From NCBI RefSeq assembly GCF_000517065.1, contig NZ_KI912105.1, forward strand, positions 1,107,334 to 1,171,333: DNA of 64,000 nucleotides. Direction: 5' to 3'. Both the position numbers and the translations under genes were made by a program. This document shows positions 37,599 through 46,076 of this stretch, one piece after another (within the stretch, counting starts at the first letter, position 1; each line of letters opens with the position of its first letter). Source of the DNA: Alkaliflexus imshenetskii DSM 15055. GTDB lineage: Bacteria; Bacteroidota; Bacteroidia; Bacteroidales; Marinilabiliaceae. The notes below the pieces were generated by a model that saw only the letters and a list, made by a program, of their open reading frames with translations, did no database searches and was not told where the DNA came from.

Positions 37599-39893
37599 AT
37601 GTATTCAGCAGCAACCACCTCCTCTTCAGCAGCCAGTTGGTTTTTAAAACCGGTATTTTTCCTGATGGGGCTGATTTTGATGAATGCGAACCCGCTTCAG
37701 GCAAAAGAGCCTGTCGATTGGGTCGACCCGTTTATTGGCACAGCAAACTATGGCGCCACATTCCCCGGACCGGTCATGCCCTGGGGGATGGTATCTGTTG
37801 TGCCATTCAACGTAACACCGGCACAAGGCAATGAATACTCAAACACCGACAACTGGTGCTCAAATCCTTACGTGCATCCCAACAAGATAATGACTGGTTT
37901 TTCGCATGTCAACCTGAGCGGCGTGGGCTGTCCCGACCTGGGCAGCATCATTCTAATGCCTATCACAGGCGAGTTGCAGGTGGATGTGAGCAAATATGGC
38001 TCAACCTACAGCAACGAAATTGCCAAACCGGGATACTACTCCGCTCATCTCGACCGTTACGACATCACCGCCGAAGCCACCACCACCACGCGAACAGGCA
38101 TCAGCCGCTACACCTTTCCTGAAGGACAATCGCACATCCTGCTGGATTTGGGGCACGGACTCACCAACGAATCGGGCGCTTTCATGAGGATGGTCTCCGA
38201 CACCGAAATCGAGGGGTACAAACTGATGGGCACCTTTTGCTACAACCCGGACGCCGTTTTCCCGGTCTATTTTGTGGTTCAGTTCAGTAAGCCAGCCGAA
38301 AACCGCGGTTACTGGAAAGAGCAACAAAGATTACCTGGACACCGTCACAACTGGGACCCCACCAGCGGACAGTACAAAATTTACAACAGCTACTTTAAAG
38401 AGATGGCTGGCGAAAACATCGGCACCTGGTTTACGTTTAACACACAACAGGGTGAACAAATCGAAGTTAAAGTGGGGGTTTCATATGTCAGCATCGAAAA
38501 TGCACGCCTGAATCTGCAAACTGAGCAACCCGGCTTTAACTTTGACCAGACTGCCAGTGCCGCGCGCAACGCATGGAACAAACAGCTTTCACGCATCGAA
38601 GTAGAAGGCGGAACCGATGCCGACAAAACCATCTTCTACACGGCGCTCTACCACATCCTCATTCATCCCAATGTGCTGCAAGATGTGAATGGCATGTATC
38701 CGGCCATGGAATCGCCCGACATTAAAACCGTGCAAAACCGCGACCGCTATACCGTTTTCTCGCTCTGGGACACCTATCGCAGCGTTCATCCATTCCTCTC
38801 ACTGGTATATCCCAAACAACAGCTCGACATGGTGAACTCCGTGCTCGACATGTACCGCGAAGGGGGCTGGCTACCCAAGTGGGAACTCTACAGCCGCGAA
38901 ACCGATGTGATGAACGGTGACCCGGCGCTCATCGTGCTTTCCGATACTTACCTGCGCGGACTCACCGGTTTCGATATCGAAACGGCCTACGAAGCCATGA
39001 TGAAATCGGCTACCACGCCCGGTGCCTTCAACCGAATCAGGCCCGACAACGATTTTTACATGAAAAACCACTACGTGGCATTTACCGATAGTTTCGACAA
39101 CTCAGTGGCTCAGGCACTCGAGTATTATGTGGCAGACTACAGTCTCTCTCAGCTGGCGAAACATCTCGACAAAAAACAAGACCATAAAATGCTTTATCAA
39201 CGGTCGCTGGGATACAAGAAATATTTCGATAAAAACTACGGATTGCTGAGGCCGGTGAGACCCGACGGTACTTTCATGCCAGGCTTTAACCCGCTTCAGG
39301 GAGAAAATTTTGAGTCTGTACACGGGTTTCACGAAGGAAGCTCATGGCAATACTCTTTTGCCATTCCGCACGATATGCCGGGACTCATCCGCCTCATGGG
39401 TGGCGGTAAAAAATTTGTGCAGCAGCTCGAAACCTGTTTCAATGAGGGTCTTTTTGACATGGGCAACGAGCCCGATATGGGCTATCCATACCTCTTTAAC
39501 TTTGTGAAAGGCGAAGAGTGGCGAACCCAACGCACTGTGAGAGATTGCATCCGCACCTATTTTCATACCGGCCCGGCCGGTCTGCCTGGCAACGACGACA
39601 CCGGAACCATGAGTGCCTGGCTGGCCTACAGCATGATGGGCTTCTATCCCATCACTCCGGGAAATCCAATTTACGCCATTACCAGCCCGGTATTTGACAA
39701 GGTGACCATTCACCTGGATAAAAACCATTATCCCAACGACCGCATTGTTATCGAAACCGTGAACAACAGCCCCGAAAACATCTACATCCGTAAAATGGAG
39801 ATGGGAGGCAAATCGTTACGCAACTTCTTCATCACACACGATGAGTTGATTCAAAATGGTCATCTGAAATTCTATCTGGACAAAACCAGGTAA
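37599..39893 (+). CDS. Divergent alpha-mannosidase-like GH92
   Basis: A 764-residue GH92-family protein with an ordinary signal peptide (cleavage near LQA-KEP) rather than a lipobox. The start VDPFIGTANYGATFPGPVMPWGM and HVNLSGVGCPDLGS are family-like. Two landmark motifs differ from the other copies: GNEPDMGYPYLFN replaces GNEPSHHVAYLYN, and GNDDTGTMSAW replaces GNEDCGQMSAW. The Glu in GNEP is kept. The substrate-binding HH and Cys-Gln positions are not, so it belongs to another GH92 subgroup and may prefer a different linkage or a mannose phosphate or other substituted mannose. It is surrounded by intergenic repeats and may be transcribed separately. Confidence 0.92.
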   Translation: MYSAATTSSSAASWFLKPVFFLMGLILMNANPLQAKEPVDWVDPFIGTANYGATFPGPVMPWGMVSVVPFNVTPAQGNEYSNTDNWCSNPYVHPNKIMTGFSHVNLSGVGCPDLGSIILMPITGELQVDVSKYGSTYSNEIAKPGYYSAHLDRYDITAEATTTTRTGISRYTFPEGQSHILLDLGHGLTNESGAFMRMVSDTEIEGYKLMGTFCYNPDAVFPVYFVVQFSKPAENRGYWKEQQRLPGHRHNWDPTSGQYKIYNSYFKEMAGENIGTWFTFNTQQGEQIEVKVGVSYVSIENARLNLQTEQPGFNFDQTASAARNAWNKQLSRIEVEGGTDADKTIFYTALYHILIHPNVLQDVNGMYPAMESPDIKTVQNRDRYTVFSLWDTYRSVHPFLSLVYPKQQLDMVNSVLDMYREGGWLPKWELYSRETDVMNGDPALIVLSDTYLRGLTGFDIETAYEAMMKSATTPGAFNRIRPDNDFYMKNHYVAFTDSFDNSVAQALEYYVADYSLSQLAKHLDKKQDHKMLYQRSLGYKKYFDKNYGLLRPVRPDGTFMPGFNPLQGENFESVHGFHEGSSWQYSFAIPHDMPGLIRLMGGGKKFVQQLETCFNEGLFDMGNEPDMGYPYLFNFVKGEEWRTQRTVRDCIRTYFHTGPAGLPGNDDTGTMSAWLAYSMMGFYPITPGNPIYAITSPVFDKVTIHLDKNHYPNDRIVIETVNNSPENIYIRKMEMGGKSLRNFFITHDELIQNGHLKFYLDKTR

Positions 39894-40050
39894 GATGATA
39901 GATAATTAGATATTAGAGAATTAGATACTAGAGAATTAGATGCGAAAGCCGAGTAGTTTATGGTGTCGGCACAGGATAATTTAAACATGAAGTTGCCTAA
40001 ACACCTTTCTCTTTCGTCTATCAGCTAATCATCTTACATCTGTTAATCAT
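39891..40050. repeat. AT-rich inverted intergenic repeat, copy 3
   Basis: The left arm 39891-39944 has three tandem words AGA(T/G)AATTAGATA(T/C)TAG. The right arm 40016-40050 has CTAATCATCTTACATCTG. It begins within the stop codon of the GH92 gene and ends shortly before the GH20 start. Confidence 0.7.
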
Positions 40051-40082
40051 AAAACAATAAACCATCACAAATATTGAAAGTA

Positions 40083-41726
40083 ATGTCTAAAATTAATCTT
40101 CTCGTATTACTGCTTCTGGGAACTTTCCTGTGGCAGTGCCAACAACCGGAACCAGTGAATCCGGATAGCGTGGCAATTATTCCGCAACCAACGGAAATAC
40201 AAACCGGCAATGGGTATTTTACGTTATCGCCAAAAACAGCCATCGTATTCAATAGCAAGGATGAAGAGGTGGCATCGGTAGCTGCCTACTTACAGGAAGT
40301 GCTTCAACCGGCCACCGGCTTTACACTGGACACACGCAGCTCGGGACGCCGCAATGTCATCCAGCTTGTCATCGACAAATCGATAGTGGGCAATCTGGGT
40401 GTTTACAAACTGCAATCGTCACCTGCCAAGGTGGAAATTTCGGCACCCGATGCCACCGGCCTTTTCTATGGTGTGCAAACGCTTCGCCAGCTTCTGCCCG
40501 TTGAAATTGAACAACCCACCGTTCAATCGGGCATCTCATGGGATATTCCTTCGGTTACTGTGTTCGACGAACCTCGTTTTCAATATCGTGGACTGCACCT
40601 GGATGTGGCTCGCCATTTCTTCCCGGTAAGCTTCATTAAGAAATACATCGACCTGCTGGCCTTTCATAAAATGAATAAATTTCACTGGCACCTGACCGAT
40701 GATCAGGGATGGCGCATTGAAATAAAAAGCTATCCCCTATTGGGAGAAATTGCCGCCGTACGAAATGGAACGCTTATTGGGCACGGTGGTCGTCCACCAT
40801 TTGAATACGACAACATACCTTACGGTGGATACTATACTCATGATGAAATTAGAGAAATCGTTAAATACGCCGAAGCCAGATATATAACTGTAATTCCTGA
40901 AATTGATTTCCCTGGTCATACTATCGGTGTATTAGCAGCTTATCCCAATTTAGGTTGTACTGGTGGCCCTTACGAAGTTGCAAAACGTTGGGGCGTATTT
41001 GATGATGTTTTGTGTGCAGGCAATGAAGAGGTTTTCACCTTTCTGGAAAATGTATTTCTTGAAGTAATGGACTTGTTTCCAAGTGAATATATTCATGTTG
41101 GCGGTGACGAATGTCCCAAAACCAGATGGAAGGCTTGTCCCAAATGTCAGGCTAGGATGAAAACAGAAAACCTGCATGATGAAGATGAACTTCAAAGCTG
41201 GTTTATGCACCGAATTGAGAAATTCTTGAACAATCATGATAGAAAAATAATTGGTTGGGATGAGATAACCGAAGGCGGTCTCAGTCCCACAGCCACTGTA
41301 ATGTATTGGAGAGGATGGATGAAAGATGTGCCCTACGAAGTAGCCGAAAAAGGAAACTTTATGATTATGACTCCAAGCTCTCATCTATATCTGGATCATT
41401 ATCAGAACGACCCGGAAGAGGAGCCCATGGCAATTTGTTGCTTTAGCGATTTGGAGAATGTCTACTCTTATGAACCAATTCCGGAAGGCTTCACTCCAGA
41501 GCAGGAAAAACTTGTTCTGGGGGCGCAAGCCAACTTATGGACTGAATACATGAAAACCAGCGAACACGTTGAATACATGGCTTATCCCCGTGCCGTGGCA
41601 CTTGCCGAAGTTGTCTGGACCGACAAATCGTTAAAGAATTATGACGATTTTGTTCGCAGACTCATGGTTCATCTCAAACGTCTGGATGGCATGAATGTAA
41701 ACTACTTCGATAAAGAATTCAGATAA
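40083..41726 (+). CDS. Beta-N-acetylhexosaminidase GH20 lipoprotein
   Basis: A 547-residue GH20 exo-enzyme for terminal beta-GlcNAc or GalNAc. It has a lipoprotein signal (LLLLGTFLWQC), an alpha/beta N-domain, then a TIM barrel with FHWHLTDDQGWR, IPEIDFPGH and the catalytic pair Asp342-Glu343 in HVGGDECPK. I chose the ATG at 40083 over a TTG nine bases upstream. Base composition changes inside the gene. The first third is G+C-rich and uses codons like its neighbours, about 40,840-41,560 is clearly A+T-rich, and the last ~150 bases return to normal, suggesting a recombined segment. It is likely co-transcribed with the PNGase F-like gene 16 bp behind. Confidence 0.95.
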   Translation: MSKINLLVLLLLGTFLWQCQQPEPVNPDSVAIIPQPTEIQTGNGYFTLSPKTAIVFNSKDEEVASVAAYLQEVLQPATGFTLDTRSSGRRNVIQLVIDKSIVGNLGVYKLQSSPAKVEISAPDATGLFYGVQTLRQLLPVEIEQPTVQSGISWDIPSVTVFDEPRFQYRGLHLDVARHFFPVSFIKKYIDLLAFHKMNKFHWHLTDDQGWRIEIKSYPLLGEIAAVRNGTLIGHGGRPPFEYDNIPYGGYYTHDEIREIVKYAEARYITVIPEIDFPGHTIGVLAAYPNLGCTGGPYEVAKRWGVFDDVLCAGNEEVFTFLENVFLEVMDLFPSEYIHVGGDECPKTRWKACPKCQARMKTENLHDEDELQSWFMHRIEKFLNNHDRKIIGWDEITEGGLSPTATVMYWRGWMKDVPYEVAEKGNFMIMTPSSHLYLDHYQNDPEEEPMAICCFSDLENVYSYEPIPEGFTPEQEKLVLGAQANLWTEYMKTSEHVEYMAYPRAVALAEVVWTDKSLKNYDDFVRRLMVHLKRLDGMNVNYFDKEFR

Positions 41727-41742
41727 ATAAAATAATTTACAG

Positions 41743-42963
41743 ATGAAGTATTTATCGTTATTACTCATTGTATTATTGATAGGCACAGGCTGTCACCGCT
41801 CCTACAAGGAGCATGGCAGCCGCCATATCGTTATTTTCGACCAGGAACATCTCAATTTTGACCCGGAGGCGCATGGAGGCAGACCGGATTTACATACGGA
41901 TGATGTCATCAGAATAATGGATGGCCGCATCCTGCTGCGTAAGCTCAACCTGCCTGCCTACCAGCGGGATGTAAAAGCAACCCTGCGCATCACCTTTACC
42001 TCAGCGGGTGACACCTGGGACAAATCGGGCTCATGTTTTGTAATTCCGGCCAATCAGGCTCACAACATTCTGGCAATTCACAACAGCGAAGTTGAATTTC
42101 CAATTCCAAACACTGACGAAGTTGAAGATTTCAAAGGCATTGTGGCCGGTGACAACTTCTTACCAACGGTGGAACTCATGCGTTTCATGACACCGTTTGG
42201 AGCCATCAGTGAACGAACCAAAAACCGCAAACCGGTTTACATCCCAAAATGGGAGCCGGTGGTGGTATGGGAACAGGACATCACCGACCGGCTTTCACAG
42301 CTCGAAGGAGATTTCTGGATTGGCATTTGGGCCGACACCTGGACAAAAGAGGGGTACATCTTTTCAGCCGAGCTGATTTTGGATGAAAGCCCGTTCCCAT
42401 GCGCCGCAAGAACAAAAACGGAGGTCTTGCCTTTGCTCAACACCGTCTATTACATCGGTGGTCAGAGTCACGTGGACATCTTTGCCCGCAAAGACATCAA
42501 TGTGAATGCCAACATCCCGGCAAACGCAAAAAACGTCAGACTCTTTTACACCACAACCGGTCACGGTGGCCATTCCGGGGGCGATGAATTTGTACCTAAA
42601 GAGAATGTCATCTATCTCAACAACGAGAAAATCTACAGTTTCATCCCCTGGCGCGACGATTGTGCCTCGTTCAGACGTTTCAACCCAAGCTCCGGCGTAT
42701 GGCTGCGTCAGGACTCGGCGCTTTATCTCGACCGCACAACCCGAAGCTATCAGGTAAAAGTGATTGAGGAACGCTTGGCTTCATCTGACCTCTCAAGGTC
42801 TAACTGGTGCCCAGGCAGCGTGGTAGAACCCGAGCAGATAACACTCGACAATCTGAAACCGGGCAATCACACGTTCACCTTCAGCATTCCCGAAGCTCAG
42901 GAGGCTGATGGACATCTGCTTAACCACTGGCTGGTGGCAGCCTGGCTTGTGTGGGACAAATAA
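41743..42963 (+). CDS. Divergent PNGase F-like lipoprotein
   Basis: A 406-residue lipoprotein (Cys17) with the two-sandwich layout of PNGase F but low identity. Landmarks that can be matched are as follows. TWDKSG has Asp93 at the place of catalytic Asp60. IWADTW has Asp198 where PNGase F has Glu118 in TETW. GHGGHSGGDEF has Glu282 where it has Glu206. SRSNWCPGSVVEP matches DRAGWCPGMAVP. The key acids are thus present or conservatively replaced. It probably cleaves N-glycans from proteins, perhaps with a different core preference such as core-alpha-1,3-fucose or sugar-trimmed forms; this is inference. Last gene of the operon, followed by a strong terminator. Confidence 0.8.
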   Translation: MKYLSLLLIVLLIGTGCHRSYKEHGSRHIVIFDQEHLNFDPEAHGGRPDLHTDDVIRIMDGRILLRKLNLPAYQRDVKATLRITFTSAGDTWDKSGSCFVIPANQAHNILAIHNSEVEFPIPNTDEVEDFKGIVAGDNFLPTVELMRFMTPFGAISERTKNRKPVYIPKWEPVVVWEQDITDRLSQLEGDFWIGIWADTWTKEGYIFSAELILDESPFPCAARTKTEVLPLLNTVYYIGGQSHVDIFARKDINVNANIPANAKNVRLFYTTTGHGGHSGGDEFVPKENVIYLNNEKIYSFIPWRDDCASFRRFNPSSGVWLRQDSALYLDRTTRSYQVKVIEERLASSDLSRSNWCPGSVVEPEQITLDNLKPGNHTFTFSIPEAQEADGHLLNHWLVAAWLVWDK

Positions 42964-42977
42964 AAAGATTACACATC

Positions 42978-43019
42978 AATCAGATTACCGCATAGTTTTG
43001 TGTGGTAATCTGATTTTCC
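42978..43019 (+). terminator. Intrinsic terminator of the mannose/N-glycan operon
   Basis: A perfect 12-bp stem AATCAGATTACC / GGTAATCTGATT with a 14-base loop, followed by TTTTCCTT. It begins 15 bases after the PNGase F-like stop codon. Confidence 0.8.
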
Positions 43020-43045
43020 TTATCTTTTGGCATATTTTTATTTAT

Positions 43046-44194
43046 ATGCAATCGCCAAAAGAACCTGCGAAACAAATTATACTGCCTGGCTACCTAAAAC
43101 TAACCACCATACTCCTGGGAGTAGTGTTGATTGTTTTTGTGATGAAAGTGGCAAAATCGTTGTTGGTACCGCTAATGGTTTCAGCCTTTTTCGCTATTTT
43201 AATAAGCCCCGTGACATCCTGGCTCGAAAAGAAAAAGTTTTCACCTTCATTAGCTGCCATCATCAGCCTCCTAGGCCTAATAATTGTACTATCCTCCATA
43301 ATCTACTTTTTCTACAACCAGATTATTGGCCTATCACGCGACCTTGAGGGACTGGAAAAACGGTTCTCAGAACTGGTTGGAAATATCAATCATTTTATTG
43401 CCAACAACTTTGAAGGTGTCGTTCCAATCTCAATGGACAGTATTAAAGAAGTTATCTTCCAGAAACTCTATGAAAACATGGACACCCTCACCCAGGGAGT
43501 TATTGCCACCGCCGGAACATTAACAATGCTTTTTATTCTGCCGGTTTATATCTTTCTTTTTCTCTATTTCCGAGGTTTTTTAGCTGATTTCTTCAAAAAA
43601 GTATTCACTGAATTTCATGAGAAAAAGGTGGAGAAAGTAATAACAAAAGTCAAATTTGTAGTTCAGAATTATATTAAAGGTTCAATCATTGTTATCTCCA
43701 TTCTGGCCGTTCTCAACAGCATCGCATTGTATAGTCTGGGTATAAAGCATGCCTTGCTGTTTGCCGTTTTTGCTGCTTTCTTAAATGTGATACCTTTTCT
43801 GGGACCTTTTATTGGTTCAGTATTGCCAATTACCTTTGCACTCCTCACAAAAGACTCTCTCTGGTATTCGTTTGGCGTATTTTTGGCTTTCTACGTTATT
43901 CAACTATTTGAAAGCAACCTCTTTACCCCAAAAATTGTTGGTGCTAAGGTATCTATGAACCCATTGATGACAATCATTGCTCTGTTTGTAGGGAATTTCA
44001 TTTGGGGATTAGCCGGCATGATTCTTTTCATCCCGGGAATAGCCATCCTTAAAGTAATATTTGATGAAATCGAAGGGATGGAAGCCTACGGCTTTTTATT
44101 AGGGGCAATAGGTTCAAAACAGACCCGAACTACAAAACTTATCACTACAAACAATTGGTTTACCAAACTATTAAATCGTTTCAGAAAAAGTTGA
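43046..44194 (+). CDS. AI-2E family transporter (PerM-like membrane protein)
   Basis: A 382-residue integral membrane protein with about eight helices. It shows the AI-2E/PerM pattern: a pair of helices near the N-terminus (LLVPLMVSAFFAILISPVTSWLEKK), a soluble middle part (ISLSRDLEGLEKRF...), and a C-terminal helix bundle with FLNVIPFLGPFIGSVLPI and FESNLFTPKIVGAKVSMNPLM. The family includes exporters of AI-2 and Na+/H+-linked carriers, so the substrate is unknown. I chose the ATG at 43046. The frame is open from 42908, but that part overlaps the previous gene and the terminator. It starts 27 bases after the terminator, so it is a separate unit. Confidence 0.9.
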   Translation: MQSPKEPAKQIILPGYLKLTTILLGVVLIVFVMKVAKSLLVPLMVSAFFAILISPVTSWLEKKKFSPSLAAIISLLGLIIVLSSIIYFFYNQIIGLSRDLEGLEKRFSELVGNINHFIANNFEGVVPISMDSIKEVIFQKLYENMDTLTQGVIATAGTLTMLFILPVYIFLFLYFRGFLADFFKKVFTEFHEKKVEKVITKVKFVVQNYIKGSIIVISILAVLNSIALYSLGIKHALLFAVFAAFLNVIPFLGPFIGSVLPITFALLTKDSLWYSFGVFLAFYVIQLFESNLFTPKIVGAKVSMNPLMTIIALFVGNFIWGLAGMILFIPGIAILKVIFDEIEGMEAYGFLLGAIGSKQTRTTKLITTNNWFTKLLNRFRKS

Positions 44195-44345
44195 ACCTTC
44201 CACCTTCTTCTTTGTTAAATCATCATAGATGGTGAAAAAACATCCTGTATCAGGTGTATAAATTTCTTGCATTTTTTATCAAGAATGAGATGAATTATAC
44301 CGCCAGGCGGGATGACAAACCGATAATTACATAAATTACATACAG

Positions 44346-45740
44346 ATGAAATATGATTTGCTGGTAATTGGCAGCGGTCCCGGTGGATACGTGGCTGCCA
44401 TCAGAGCCTCTCAACTTGGCATGAAAGTAGGCGTAATTGAACGCTCCGAATTGGGCGGGGTGTGTCTTAACTGGGGTTGTATCCCCACCAAATCGCTTCT
44501 TAAAAGTGCCCAGGTTTTTGAATATCTAAACCATGCTGCCGACTATGGTGTAACCATCGAAGGCAATGCCAAAGCAGACTTTGGAGCAATGGTAAGTCGC
44601 AGCCGTGGCGTTGCCGATGGCATGAGCAAAGGCATCCAGTTCCTGTTTAAGAAAAATAAAATTGAAACCATTCAAGGTACCGGCAAGCTGACCAAAGACC
44701 GCAAGGTTGAAGTTACAAAAGAGGATGGCAAAACAGAAGTTTTTGAAGCAAGTCACATATTGCTGGCCACCGGTGCACGTAGCCGCCAACTGCCTAATTT
44801 ACCTCAGGATGGTGAAAAAATCATTGGTTACCGAAAAGCATTGACGCTGGAGAAACAACCTGAATCAATGGTTGTTGTTGGCTCAGGTGCCATCGGTAGC
44901 GAGTTTGCCTATTTCTATAGCGCCATCGGCACAAAAGTAACCCTGGTGGAATACCTTGACAACATTGTGCCACTCGAAGATGACGAAATTTCCAAACAAC
45001 TTGCCCGCTCATTTAAGAAAGCCGGAATTGATGTGCGCATCAGCTCTGAAGTGACATCGGTGGATACATCGGGCAAAAAGGTTAAAGTAACCGTTAAAGA
45101 CAAAAAAGGTAAAGAAGAGATAATAGAAGCCGAAATTGTGCTGTCAGCCGTAGGCATCACCCCCAACATCGAAGGCTTAGGCCTCGAAGAGGCTGGCGTG
45201 GCAGTCGAAAATGGCCGTGTAAAAGTTGATGCATTCTACCGCACTTCTGTGGAAGGTGTATATGCCATTGGCGACATAGTGCCTGGTCAGGCCTTGGCAC
45301 ACGTGGCATCGGCTGAGGGAATCATCTGCGTGGAGAAAATTGCAGGTCATCACCCGGAACCGCTCAACTATAACAACATCCCCGGATGTACCTACACCAA
45401 CCCCGAAGTGGCATCGGTGGGTTACACCGAAAAAGCTGCAAAAGAGGCTGGCTACGAACTGAAAATCGGAAAATTCCCGTTCTCAGCTTCCGGCAAGGCA
45501 AGTGCTGCCGGTCACAAAGATGGCTTCGTGAAGCTCATTTTTGATGCGAAATACGGTGAACTGCTGGGAGCTCACCTCATCGGAGCCAACGTCACCGAAA
45601 TGATTGCCGAACTGGTAACCGCGCGCAAGCTTGAAACCACCGGTCAGGAACTCATTAAAGCCGTTCACCCGCACCCAACCATGTCTGAAGCCATCATGGA
45701 AGCTGCGGCAGCGGCCTATGGCGAGGTGATTCATATTTAA
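44346..45740 (+). CDS. lpdA: Dihydrolipoyl dehydrogenase
   Basis: A 464-residue flavoprotein, the E3 component of 2-oxo acid dehydrogenase complexes or the glycine cleavage system. The FAD site GSGPGGYVAAIRAS is near residue 8, the redox disulfide Cys40-Cys45 lies in GGVCLNWGCIPTKS, and a second dinucleotide site is VVGSGAIGSEFAYF. YAIGDIV and the C-terminal HPHPTMSEA with the catalytic His-Glu pair are present. It stands alone, with an intergenic repeat and a strong terminator behind it. Confidence 0.96.
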   Translation: MKYDLLVIGSGPGGYVAAIRASQLGMKVGVIERSELGGVCLNWGCIPTKSLLKSAQVFEYLNHAADYGVTIEGNAKADFGAMVSRSRGVADGMSKGIQFLFKKNKIETIQGTGKLTKDRKVEVTKEDGKTEVFEASHILLATGARSRQLPNLPQDGEKIIGYRKALTLEKQPESMVVVGSGAIGSEFAYFYSAIGTKVTLVEYLDNIVPLEDDEISKQLARSFKKAGIDVRISSEVTSVDTSGKKVKVTVKDKKGKEEIIEAEIVLSAVGITPNIEGLGLEEAGVAVENGRVKVDAFYRTSVEGVYAIGDIVPGQALAHVASAEGIICVEKIAGHHPEPLNYNNIPGCTYTNPEVASVGYTEKAAKEAGYELKIGKFPFSASGKASAAGHKDGFVKLIFDAKYGELLGAHLIGANVTEMIAELVTARKLETTGQELIKAVHPHPTMSEAIMEAAAAAYGEVIHI

Positions 45741-45920
45741 GATAGACTGTTAGATGTTAGAGAAGTAGATGATTAGATAAATAAAGGGATAGTGAAGCCA
45801 GGGAAGAGGTTTAGAGGTTTTCAAATTTTGATTGTCTTGTTCCGACGCTCGGCACTTAACAATCCTCCCATCTAAACATCTTAAATCTAATCTTCTTACA
45901 TCAAGTAATCTTAAATCTAA
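45738..45920. repeat. AT-rich inverted intergenic repeat, copy 4
   Basis: The left arm 45738-45783 (GTTAGATGTTAGAGAAGTAGATGATTAGA) and the right arm 45867-45920 (CATCTAAACATCTTAAATCTAATC) are separated by about 83 bases without a coding frame. It begins at the lpdA stop codon. Confidence 0.7.
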
Positions 45921-45949
45921 CAAAAATATACTATAACAACTCTTAGCTT

Positions 45950-45985
45950 AAGGAGCTGTCAGTCAAGTCAGCTCCTTTTGTTTTT
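45950..45985 (+). terminator. Intrinsic terminator after lpdA
   Basis: A perfect 9-bp stem AAGGAGCTG / CAGCTCCTT with a 10-base loop, followed by TTGTTTTT. It lies behind the fourth intergenic repeat. Confidence 0.85.
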
Positions 45986-46076
45986 ATACCTACATGATGC
46001 CACAATAAAATATTATGAAAAGCCCTGCGTTTTTATACCATGAAGTCTCTATATAATTGAAGGACTCATTATCTTT

